NCBI GenBank assembly: GCA_023091735.1
Contig: JALKBU010000636.1
Location: 1 to 29,769 of the forward strand
DNA: 29,769 nt
Reading direction: 5' to 3'
From: Trichomonas tenax
Taxonomy: Eukaryota; Parabasalia; Trichomonadida; Trichomonadidae
A program made the translations under genes and the position numbers. The notes under the pieces are model-generated. The model made no database searches. It worked only from the letters and a program-made list of their open reading frames with translations, and was not told where the DNA came from. Position 1 is the first letter of the stretch; each line of letters starts with the position of its first letter. Below are positions 1 through 8,215 of this stretch, piece by piece.

Positions 1-176
1 TCTATATTTTTATTATTATATTATAATTTATTTATTATTTATTTTTTATAATAAAAAAATAAAAATAATATAAATTTTTATAATTATATATAAATTAAAA
101 AAATAAATAATTTTTTATTATTTTTATTTAAAAAAAAAACAAAAAAAAATTTTTTTTTTTTTTTTTTATTTATATT

Positions 177-250
<74 letters not shown>
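1..250. repeat. A/T homopolymer-rich tract
   Basis: Almost pure A/T with long T runs (about 150-249) interrupted by short A runs. No coding potential is visible. It may be genuine low-complexity DNA or a poorly resolved contig edge; homopolymers of this length are error-prone, so run lengths should not be trusted. Confidence 0.8.
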
Positions 251-320
251 TAAAAGATAACAATCAATAATTTTTAGTTATTTTAGAAATGTCTGACAAG
301 TTAACTTTTCGAGGCGAGTT

Positions 321-375
321 GCCCGAAAAAAAACGTATTCTTTCGGGCTCTGCCTGAACTTAAAATATCAGAGCC
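321..375. other. Two abutting hairpins
   Basis: GCCCGAAA (321-328) pairs with TTTCGGGC (341-348), giving an 8-bp stem. The overlapping GGCTCTG (346-352) pairs with CAGAGCC (369-375). The two stems share bases 346-348, so they would be alternative folds. No gene lies within 2.7 kb downstream, so a role in an mRNA is not evident. They could belong to an unannotated non-coding transcript or to a decayed element. Confidence 0.45.
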
Positions 376-457
376 AGCAGATTTATAATGGGGATAACTC
401 CCTTTCTTGTTCATTATACAACCCCTTTTTAGTTGTTTCAACCTATACATGCAAGAA

Positions 458-1043
458 TGGTGCTATAATTTAGGCACCACCTGGTTCACCAGCATACTTT
501 AGCACCATCAATGGTGGAACGATAAGGAAAAGGTTATAATTTTTTTGCAAATTTCTATGCTCTTCTTAAATTGGCATTTTTCGCATATTAATATTGATTT
601 TTTCACACACGAAGTACGTATTAATGCACTAGCTAATGTTTGATACATTTGCTGAATCAAGTAATCTTTGTTATATGTAGCACCACTTTGCTCCTGAAAA
701 TTGAGTTAACTCCACCAACCAGCGCCATGGTGCTTGGGGCCGTACTCAAATGTTTCTAAAATGATACACTGAGCTCGTGTTGTGTCATAGAACGACATTT
801 TAGTTTTGCACCATGGCAATTCAAGAAATGATTCTGAAATTCTTTCGAAATCTATTTTCAATCGATTTTATGGGCTTGCAAATGATTATGTGATGCGTTT
901 AAATAATTGTTCAATGAAAAATTAAGGTTATTTGTTAAAAATAAGTTGTTATGGCTGGTGCTTCACAGGCTTCAATCCATTGATCATAAAATTAGTAGGG
1001 TAGTAAATAGGGCATTGCAAAGAACCTAATAGCATATGGTGCA
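458..1043. repeat. Cluster of TGGTGCT/AGCACCA words
   Basis: The 7-mer TGGTGCT or its complement occurs exactly at 458 (+), 501 (-), 679 (-), 728 (+) and 956 (+). One-mismatch copies lie at 473 (GGCACCA), 808 (TGCACCA) and 1037 (TGGTGCA). Neighbouring copies face each other (458/473) and could pair as a stem. The spacing is irregular, so this is not a simple tandem repeat. No open frame of useful length covers it. It may be a cluster of protein-binding sites, a structured RNA, or decay of an older repeat. Confidence 0.5.
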
Positions 1044-1767
1044 TTAACTTTTGCCATAAATCTTTCATCAGATTATACACAATATCGATTTCTGACAAAG
1101 AAAATAGCGTAACCACCTTTTTTCATTTACAGCCGATATTATTTCGGTGTTCAAGATACGATTTCATATTTAACAAAACATCACCAACATTTCGAGTCAA
1201 AAAACATAGGTGCAAGCTAAACAATCAATTGCAAAGATTTAGATTTTAGTTATATATACTTTTTATGCCTACAAAACCAAGCCTCCATTTATCTTTATCA
1301 ATTTTTGATATCAAAATACGGTAAAATTTTAAGATATTCGAGATCGCTGCACATATTTATAATAACCGTCTACAATGACCAAATCATATCAAAGTTATAT
1401 AACGTTTTAGTACAATTTATTTTCGCAATTAGATATCAGAAGCTATTAACTACTAAATAAATTTCGACTAACAATAAAATAATCATAATACCATTTTTAT
1501 TTCAAAATCTCTGGATAATTCTTTCGAAAACGATATGGAGGAAATATATGTGCATCTTCTTCTGCTTTCGTTTGCACAATCCACAACTAATGGCGGATAA
1601 AAATGTTGATGATTTTTTAATCTGCTTTTCCGATTATGATAAAGGCATCTCTGGCCAAATTCATTAACATCAGTGCATCTATATTGTGAATTTTTGTCGT
1701 AGAGTGCTCTGGATCATATTCATAATCATCAGGAAGAGGGATAACACGTCTTTGCATTAATATTAAC
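1044..1767. other. Intergenic, no gene recognised
   Basis: AT-rich sequence with frequent stops in all frames. I see no coding remnant, RNA gene or strong repeat here. Confidence 0.6.
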
Positions 1768-1897
1768 GTCACTTTTTTACGATCGGTGTTTTGACTCTGT
1801 CACTTTTGCGGAAGTGTTGGACATTAATTAATAATAACATGATTTACATGTCAAAATGATGTCAAATCTGACATGTAACCTGACACTTTTTCGTGGC
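1768..1897. repeat. Dispersed repeat related to the right end of the 25.4-kb MITE-like element
   Basis: Contains GTCACTTTT at 1768 and 1799. Further along, TTTACATGTCAAA is followed by CACTTTTTCGT. The same two words occur in the same order at 25380-25409, inside the right end of the element at 24843-25424, although the spacer is longer here. I read it as a partial or diverged copy. Its exact borders are not clear. Confidence 0.4.
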
Positions 1898-2238
1898 ACA
1901 TTATCATACCCTACAAAAATAACATGCATTAATCGAGGAATTTTCGAGAAAAAGTGATTTTAAATTTTTCAACTTAAATCGACTTTATCTCTTGATGTAG
2001 TGACTTTTACTTCTTAACTTAAACGTATCATGAACCTACCTTTTCGTTTTCTATCTAATTAGTATAATTATTTCGCATTTACTTCGTTTTTTGTAATTTC
2101 ATATCATAGCACTTCGACGAATTTTAGACATTTCTTATGCTCATCCGTACATCTTAGCATCTCCTTTAACAAAAGACTTAAATAACTCTTGGTATACATT
2201 TATAAATAAATATTTCGACATTTATAATAAAACGTTTT

Positions 2239-2985
2239 CATGCTTTATATATATTATAAATAGTCAAAGCATGTGAACCAAAATTGAGGCGCAATCATTG
2301 AAGGCTTGAAATTCAATTTGGTTTTATTTTGTGAAAAAATCATTCAAAAATTATAATTATTTCTCCACACTTTGCAGTCAATCATACATCAAAGATTGAA
2401 ATCTAATTACAAAAGAAAAATTCTTCTCACTCATAAATTTTTATGAATATTTGAAATATCATGCATATACTAAAATTAATAAGCCACACCTTGCCATGTA
2501 TTCACACACATTGAATCCTTGTATGTATTTAAACGATAAGGATATTTTAAACAACATATAGTACCAATATTCAAAAAAAAATACCAAAATTAAAATCATA
2601 AAGCCATGCTTTATCAGTAGTCATATACAGAGAATAATAATATAATGTCAAGAGTATGAAACAATTAAATTCAATTAAACCATTAATATTCAAAATATAA
2701 CTCAAAAATTAAAAACCATTCATCCATACTTTGTCAATAGTTATAAATAGATAAGTCAAACTTATATTTAAAATATAAATTCTTTAATATCAAAATATAT
2801 TATCAATATTCAAAATATAACTCAAAAATTAAAACCATTCAGCATCACTTCGCCAGTAGACATCCATAAAGAATGATAATCTAATGACAAGAGTATGAAA
2901 CAATTAAATAAATCAAACCATCAATATTCAAAATAATACTCAACTACTAAAAACCATCCAGCCACACTTCGCTAGTACTCATATA
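2239..2985. repeat. Diverged tandem array, period 119-120 bp
   Basis: A recurring block resembling CCACACTTTGCCAGTAG sits near 2365, 2484, 2604, 2724, 2843 and 2962, so five successive spacings are all 119-120 bp. A weaker copy (CATGCTTTAT) lies near 2240. Other shared blocks are AATATTCAAAATATAACTCA and CAAGAGTATGAAACAATTAA. Units differ by substitutions and small indels. The array stops about 100 bp before the PPDK-like gene. The constant phase despite sequence divergence is notable. I see no open frame through it. Confidence 0.7.
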
Positions 2986-3045
2986 TCCTAATAGAGATAT
3001 CACAGGAGGAAGAAAAAGTCATTATCAGTTTGATGGAAGTGTAAC

Positions 3046-3101
3046 AAAAGTGACCATTTCTCTATTTTGTCACTTTTGGAGAACGTTATTACAATAAGAG
3101 A
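3046..3101 (+). promoter_or_regulatory. Promoter region of the PPDK-like gene
   Basis: AAAAGTGAC (3046-3054) and GTCACTTTT (3069-3077) form an inverted pair. TCACTTTT fits the trichomonad initiator pattern TCA(+1)Y(T/A), with A+1 at 3072, 30 nt before the ATG. GAACGTTATT follows at 3081-3090 and is identical to the word upstream of the M60/TCAF-like gene (24671-24680, minus strand). If that word is an upstream element, transcription must start after it; which start is used cannot be told from sequence alone. Confidence 0.5.
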
Positions 3102-5660
3102 ATGGACTCAGTTATTTCTCTTTCTGATGTCCCGTCTCTGCTCAGAAAACTCGGAACGTGGGAGAAAGTTGAAGAACTCTGCGGCGAAAAGGCCGTAAAT
3201 CTCGCGAAAATCATCGGAACAAATATAAATATTGCCGACGGCTTCGTTATCACGGACGCTGCTTATCAGAAATTCGTCAAAAACAACAACAGCATTCCTG
3301 ATTCGCTGTGGGAGGAGATCCAGAAGCATCTCCACGCGTTGGAACAGAGAGTTGCTAAATTTTTCGGACAGAAGAGGCCTCTCTTTCTTACAGCAACAGG
3401 ACCATCTCCGCTCCCAGGAATCGATGGAATCGGAATGAACGACTTTACTGCAAACGAACTTGCAACATATTCAACATTACGCGATTTGCCTTACCAATTG
3501 TATCCGAGACTCATCGCAAGCCTCTCCTCTCTTGCATACGGTATTGATCGCGATGAGTTTTCTTTCATTTTGGATCAATTACTCGATTACACAGGTTCTA
3601 TTCACGTCACGAACTTCAAAGCTTACGATTGGATCCACCTCACTAAGATCTACAAGTCTATCGTCATTAGAAAGACAGGGAAGATGTTCCCACAAAATGC
3701 TTTAGATCAGCTCAAGATTGCGATTGAAGCGATCTTTAAGGCCTACACAACATTGAGGACTAAGTTTTCTTCTGGTTTCTCCGTCTTTATCCAGCAGCAT
3801 GTCTTCGGTGACTACGATGAGAAGTCATTTAGTGCTCTTTTGACAAACTACGATCCAGAGAGCGGAAAGAAGTCCACATCCGGATATTTCTGCAAGAAGA
3901 GCTCATTGGACGACATAGAGAATGGATATCGCCCACTCTCTCCCGGCGCAGAAGTCGATCCAGCAGCAGCAGAGATTGTCTCCAAGATCGAACAACGCAT
4001 CGATTTCCCATTCGTTGCAGGCGTCGTCAATCGCTCGAACAAGATCTTCGTGACGCACATCCACATGGCAATCTTCGGAGACGAACGTCCATTCAATATC
4101 GTCAACGAAGCAATCAAAGGGGGCTCTTCTGCTAAAGATGCAATCAACCTCATGAACGCCATCTCAGCAATCAACGCAAACACGAACCAATTGGTCGAGG
4201 CTCCAAGTGAGGCATTGGCACAGGGTGCTGAGGGATCCCTCGGTGCTGCTTCTGGCCCAATTGTTTTCTCTAACGCTAATTGCATCGAGAAGGCGAAGAA
4301 TGGAGAATCTGTTATTCTCGTTAAGTCCACAATCACTGGAGCAGACATCGAAGCAGTCAACGCTGCAGCAGGTGTAATCAGCCTCCACGGAGCGGAGTTC
4401 TCAAGCGGCGCTTTCATCGCAAGAACACTTGGCAAACCAGGAGTTTTCGGCATCGAAGGGTCAATCATCGATCACAACGACAACTCACTGAAGATCTCCG
4501 ATATCACAATCCAGGAAGGCGAAGTCGTCACAATTGCTGGTGGATTCTTATACCAGGGCTCAGTCCCAATCAAGGAGAAGAACCCAGAAGGCGTTGTTCT
4601 AGAGGTCCTTCAGAAGGCCGATGAAGCGAGAAACGGCAAATTCGATGTTTTGGCTGCATGCAGAAATGCAGACGATGTCACACGCAGCATGGAGAATGGC
4701 GCCGATGGACTTGGTATATTATGTCTCGATTGCATCGTCATGAATAATGCTAAAGACTTAATCATCAAACTCGTTGATCATCAGGATGACGTAACAGCCA
4801 AAGCCGATATCATTAAGTCATTGATCCCAGAAATCACAGCATCACTCAAAGCGCTTCCAACAGACAAAAGTGCAACAGTCAGACTCCTTTCTCTCGCGCT
4901 CGGATCATTCCTTCCATCTCTTAAGACACTGGCAGAGGATATTGCTCGCCTTCGAGTTCTCAAGGAGTTAAACAAGGAGTGGGATGACGATAAAGCGAAA
5001 CAACTTGAAGAGAAGGAGCGCCTCATTGAGCACACAAAAAAGCACAACGAGAGCAACCCGTTGATGGGCACTCGCGGTGCAAGACTTCTTTTGACATGCA
5101 ATCCACTTCTCGATGTTTTAGTCACAGCAACATGCCAATCTGCAAAATCTGCCGGACGCACTTCATTGCGCTTCTTAGTTCCATTAGTCACAGAAGCTAA
5201 GGAAGTCACAAAACTCAAAGTCGCAATTTCAGATATTTGCAAGCGTGAAGGAATCGAAAATGTCGAAGTTGGCGCTGCTTTAGAATGCGCTCGTGCATGC
5301 TTAACATCAGATGCTATCAGCGAGGCAGCAGACTTCATTTACATCGATGTTGAAGGCCTCACACAAACTCTCTTCGGAATGTGCAAAGAAGATGCAACAC
5401 ACTCATTCCTCAACGAATACAATTCATGGAACATCCTCAAGAACAGTCCATTCAATGTCCTCGATCTCGAAGGTGCAGGTGATATCATTCGCAAGTCTGT
5501 TGAGAAGTCTAAGAAGAAGGTTGTTATTTGTGGTTCACAGGCTGCTGGTCCTTCTTCGATCAAATTCCTTTGTGAAGTTGGTGTTTGTGGAATTGTTTGC
5601 CCATGTGATCATTTGCCATTGGCAAGACTTGCTTCAGGCCAATATTCTAAGTCAGAATAA
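3102..5660 (+). CDS. PPDK-family pseudoenzyme
   Basis: 852 aa, close to the usual 870-900 aa of PPDK, and in family order: N-terminal ATP-grasp-like part (GEKAVNLAKI at 28, then a loop ending GIGMND at 109-114), phosphohistidine domain (about 375-480) and a C-terminal PEP/pyruvate barrel (about 510-852). Active PPDK phosphorylates a His in GGxTSHAAVVAR; the matching segment here, 430-441, has Ser435 in its place. In the barrel the CRTEH motif is replaced (C541-L-D-C), Asn-Asp of TNDLTQT is E751-G752, and the Glu and Asp of GExGGDP become S812 and G816. The Arg of MGTRGAR (658), Glu728 and the Cys of IVCPCDHLP (833) remain. The frame is intact and codon choice is GC-richer than the surroundings, so I infer an expressed protein without dikinase chemistry, perhaps structural or regulatory. 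The stop runs into TAAA, the trichomonad-type poly(A) signal. Family identity is secure; lack of activity is inference. Confidence 0.88.
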   Translation: MDSVISLSDVPSLLRKLGTWEKVEELCGEKAVNLAKIIGTNINIADGFVITDAAYQKFVKNNNSIPDSLWEEIQKHLHALEQRVAKFFGQKRPLFLTATGPSPLPGIDGIGMNDFTANELATYSTLRDLPYQLYPRLIASLSSLAYGIDRDEFSFILDQLLDYTGSIHVTNFKAYDWIHLTKIYKSIVIRKTGKMFPQNALDQLKIAIEAIFKAYTTLRTKFSSGFSVFIQQHVFGDYDEKSFSALLTNYDPESGKKSTSGYFCKKSSLDDIENGYRPLSPGAEVDPAAAEIVSKIEQRIDFPFVAGVVNRSNKIFVTHIHMAIFGDERPFNIVNEAIKGGSSAKDAINLMNAISAINANTNQLVEAPSEALAQGAEGSLGAASGPIVFSNANCIEKAKNGESVILVKSTITGADIEAVNAAAGVISLHGAEFSSGAFIARTLGKPGVFGIEGSIIDHNDNSLKISDITIQEGEVVTIAGGFLYQGSVPIKEKNPEGVVLEVLQKADEARNGKFDVLAACRNADDVTRSMENGADGLGILCLDCIVMNNAKDLIIKLVDHQDDVTAKADIIKSLIPEITASLKALPTDKSATVRLLSLALGSFLPSLKTLAEDIARLRVLKELNKEWDDDKAKQLEEKERLIEHTKKHNESNPLMGTRGARLLLTCNPLLDVLVTATCQSAKSAGRTSLRFLVPLVTEAKEVTKLKVAISDICKREGIENVEVGAALECARACLTSDAISEAADFIYIDVEGLTQTLFGMCKEDATHSFLNEYNSWNILKNSPFNVLDLEGAGDIIRKSVEKSKKKVVICGSQAAGPSSIKFLCEVGVCGIVCPCDHLPLARLASGQYSKSE

Positions 5661-5748
5661 AAAAATATGATGGTATTCTTTTGTATAAAGTTGTGCAATT
5701 TTATCTACTATTGAAGTGTGTAATTTGGAAGGAGATTAATGTAATTCT

Positions 5749-6873
5749 CTAATGGTTGAAGCATTGTTTTGTAGAAAAATTATTAATGACCAAAAATTTA
5801 ATTTTGAGCTCGTAGTCCATTAACGGATGCTCTGCTTCACATTGATAAGAAGAAAGGAAATTCAATTGATTGATTGACTTGGAAGTGAGAGGATCAATGA
5901 TTGTAACACTTCCATCTGTAGGAACAGAAGTGATATCAATGTAGCATTTATTGGCTTCGATTTTGCCTGAATTTTCAGTTTGAAATATATAATTAGCGGT
6001 ATTACCTATAAATGTGCATGAAATGACTTTCAAAATATTGGATTTCAAACAAATAACAGACATGGTTTCTCCTAAATTATTTATAAAATTGCACATATAA
6101 TCAACAGAATATGTATAAGAATTGCTTACAATATACTTTACAGATGAATTATTAGAAAATAAAGAATAATTAGTTGAACAATTGGAAGCCCTATATATAT
6201 TATAAGTATAATAATAACATGGACAAATGGAAAATTGACCATTACTAATATTTGTTGAATGAACATTAACAGTACCACAACCAAAAAGAAATGCATATTC
6301 GCAATTATCTGGCGAATTAGTTTCTGTGCTTTCAATAACAAAATTAGGTGATTGACTTTGTCCGTTCAAATAACAATATGAGTGAGCGGAAGAAGCTTTG
6401 CATGAAACACTACAGAATCCCCGTTGAATAATAGAGCTATTGCAATAAAAATGGACTGCGTCTCCATAGCGATTTTGGGAATTTCGACATTTGAAAAAGT
6501 TGCAATTTGAATGAAGGAATTTGATATTATCTTTTTGAATAATGATAGTTGTATCCTGTGTGTTCTGAAAAGTAGAACCATAAATATAAATATCACCGGA
6601 TTCTGCTGAAGATTGAAATTTATTTGTTATCTGTTGAACAAATATACCATTGAATTCATTTTCATAGTAATAGTACCAAATATCATTTGGAGAATTGTCT
6701 AAATGGAGAAAACATTTTATTTTTTGAGTGAATAAATTTATTATACAGGCTTTTGTTATTAGTAGGCTTAATTTTGGAACAAAATTCCAATTTATCAAAA
6801 CAGATATTATCAAAATGAAATAATTTATAAAAATTGAAAAAATATTTTTTTTAAATTTTCCTGTTTCAAACAT
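5749..6873 (-). CDS. Predicted beta-helix surface family protein, Cys/Asn/Ser-rich
   Basis: 374 aa. A hydrophobic stretch at about residues 10-27 after a basic N-terminus suggests a signal peptide or signal anchor. The rest is rich in Cys, Asn, Ser and Tyr, with short repeating beta-like segments (such as CTFIGNTANYIF and ANKCYIDI) as in right-handed beta-helix proteins, and many N-x-S/T sites. The C-terminal part (CYIDITS... SSYQCEAEH) recurs in the fragments at 11.3 kb and 16.1 kb and, more distantly, at 27.1 kb and 28.5 kb (CYFDKxTT). It is therefore one member of a multicopy family, probably secreted or surface exposed. No C-terminal membrane segment is visible. The gene converges on the PPDK-like gene, whose stop is about 90 bp away. 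The ATG at 6873 is chosen because TCATAACGTTATT lies just upstream. I do not know the function; the beta-helix fold is inferred from composition and repeat pattern. Confidence 0.65.
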   Translation of the reverse strand: MFETGKFKKNIFSIFINYFILIISVLINWNFVPKLSLLITKACIINLFTQKIKCFLHLDNSPNDIWYYYYENEFNGIFVQQITNKFQSSAESGDIYIYGSTFQNTQDTTIIIQKDNIKFLHSNCNFFKCRNSQNRYGDAVHFYCNSSIIQRGFCSVSCKASSAHSYCYLNGQSQSPNFVIESTETNSPDNCEYAFLFGCGTVNVHSTNISNGQFSICPCYYYTYNIYRASNCSTNYSLFSNNSSVKYIVSNSYTYSVDYMCNFINNLGETMSVICLKSNILKVISCTFIGNTANYIFQTENSGKIEANKCYIDITSVPTDGSVTIIDPLTSKSINQLNFLSSYQCEAEHPLMDYELKIKFLVINNFSTKQCFNH

Positions 6874-6887
6874 AATGGATCGATAAA

Positions 6888-6898
6888 TAACGTTATGA
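6888..6898 (-). promoter_or_regulatory. Initiator plus AACGTTAT-type element of the surface family gene
   Basis: On the minus strand GTCATAACGTTATT precedes the ATG at 6873. TCA(+1)TAA fits the trichomonad initiator, with A+1 near 6896, giving a leader of about 22 nt. The AACGTTAT core is shared with the promoters of the PPDK-like and M60/TCAF-like genes. Confidence 0.45.
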
Positions 6899-6992
6899 CA
6901 AGATGAAAAGCATAAACGAAAATAAGCGGTGAAATGATTATCACTAAATCATTCATTATTCCGTTGGAATTGATTTTTACATTTATAAATAT

Positions 6993-7043
6993 GTCACTTT
7001 TCTTCCGCTCACAGGCTTAAATTTTCCATTAAATTTTCACTTT
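6993..7043 (+). promoter_or_regulatory. Promoter region of the Rab-like gene
   Basis: GTCACTTTT lies at 6993-7001. A second initiator-like TCACTT at 7037-7042 would place A+1 at 7039, only 5 nt before the ATG. Such very short leaders are normal in trichomonads. Which of the two is used is open. Confidence 0.4.
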
Positions 7044-7595
7044 ATGAGAGGCATCGAAATCGCCATAATCGGAAGTGTTTCTGTTGGCAAAACTTCACTC
7101 GTCAATTCATACTTCGAAGGGCACTGCAACGAATACGAAATGAGCACAGTTACCGTTCACTATTTGGAGCGCGTCGTAAATATTGAAGGACAAGATATAC
7201 AAATACGCGTGTGGGACACCGCAGGACAGGAAAAATTCTCAGGAATGTCACTTCAAATCACGCACAAAGTGCAAGGAATTTTTATTATTTACGACATTAC
7301 AAGAAAAGATACGTTTGATGATGCATTGAAATACTATGACAACATCAATATCAATAAGACAATAATATTATGTGGAAATAAGTCGGATTTGACCGATTCT
7401 AGACAAGTTGCGTTCGATGAAGCGAAAAATTTTGCTGATTCCAAAGAAATATCGTTCTTTGAGACATCAGCATCGTCAAAATACAATGTAGAGAATGCTT
7501 TTGAACAGATGGTTAAAGAAATTATCAATAATCAACTTGATGAGACACATCAAGACTTGAAAGCAACAAAACGTCACAATGAAAAGTGTTGCTGA
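7044..7595 (+). CDS. Divergent Rab-like small GTPase
   Basis: 183 aa. All nucleotide-binding boxes are visible: P-loop GSVSVGKTS (10-18), switch I Thr35, WDTAGQE (57-63), NKSD (112-115) and ETSAS (140-144). It ends in Cys-Cys, a geranylgeranylation signal typical of Rabs, so it should cycle on membranes and recruit trafficking effectors. Divergent points: the switch I TIGVDF-type block is TVTVHY (35-40), with Thr for Gly, and the usual YYRGA after switch II is replaced by THKVQ (73-77). Gln62 is kept, so GTP hydrolysis is likely. Trichomonads carry greatly expanded Rab sets, and this one does not fit a named subfamily I can recognise. An AT-rich tail with TTAATAAATTAG follows the TGA stop and may hold the poly(A) signal. 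Confidence 0.85.
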   Translation: MRGIEIAIIGSVSVGKTSLVNSYFEGHCNEYEMSTVTVHYLERVVNIEGQDIQIRVWDTAGQEKFSGMSLQITHKVQGIFIIYDITRKDTFDDALKYYDNININKTIILCGNKSDLTDSRQVAFDEAKNFADSKEISFFETSASSKYNVENAFEQMVKEIINNQLDETHQDLKATKRHNEKCC

Positions 7596-8215
7596 AGCAA
7601 TGTATTTGTATATTTACGAAAATAGATATGTTTACAAATTATTCCCAAAATTGTTAATAAATTAGAAATATCTGTTATGCTTATCCATAACTAACATGAA
7701 TCAATACTATTTTTATAGGGATAGAGTCCAACATGACAAATATTAATTCGAAATTAAATATTTGTCATATGAATAACATTTAATACTCATTTCGCTCCAA
7801 TATAAACTCTATATGCATATTTCCAAATCATTTTAATATAATGATTTAATTTAAAAATTATTGGCGAATTTAAAACCAAAATTATCATAAAAATTGTGTT
7901 ATATCAAACGATGTAAAAGAAGAAAGTGCCAATGTCTGCAAATGTAGTTAGATTTCATACGGAAGACAAAATCTGTGGAATGATATAGAATTGATCAGCA
8001 TCATATCAAAATGAAGAACAATTCAATATTTGGGGAAATGAGTTATGTCATTGAATGAAAACTGTTTCTAGATACTTCAAAAGAAATCAGTTTTATTATT
8101 TGATTTGTTTCAAGTCTATAAATTGATCTGAATTCCGAAAAGAAAAAGAAAAATTAGACATAAAGAATATTTTAATTACAAAAGATAGAATATTATATAT
8201 ATTACTGCTACCCAT
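7596..8215. other. Intergenic between the convergent Rab-like and AP-1 gamma genes
   Basis: AT-rich, no coding frame. The only structure seen is the near-perfect hairpin at 7733-7768: ATGACAAATATT at 7733-7744 pairs with AATATTTGTCAT, ending at 7768, with a small bulge. It lies about 140 nt past the Rab stop. It is not obviously a terminator, since trichomonad 3' ends are set by TAAA signals. Confidence 0.5.

Noticed and set aside
1..250. Telomere or centromere at the window start
   Set aside because: No G-rich telomeric repeat is seen, only A/T homopolymers that could be an assembly edge.
640..647. Reading FHELWEIH of the M60/TCAF-like protein (residue positions) as the zinc motif
   Set aside because: HExxH needs His four residues after the first His; here it is six residues away, and the segment lies after the aligned catalytic region.
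3829..4468. Long minus-strand frames inside the PPDK-like gene (up to 206 codons)
   Set aside because: They lie wholly within a well-supported gene on the other strand, have no family resemblance, and arise from its biased codon use. The same holds for 4781-5338 and 5339-5563.
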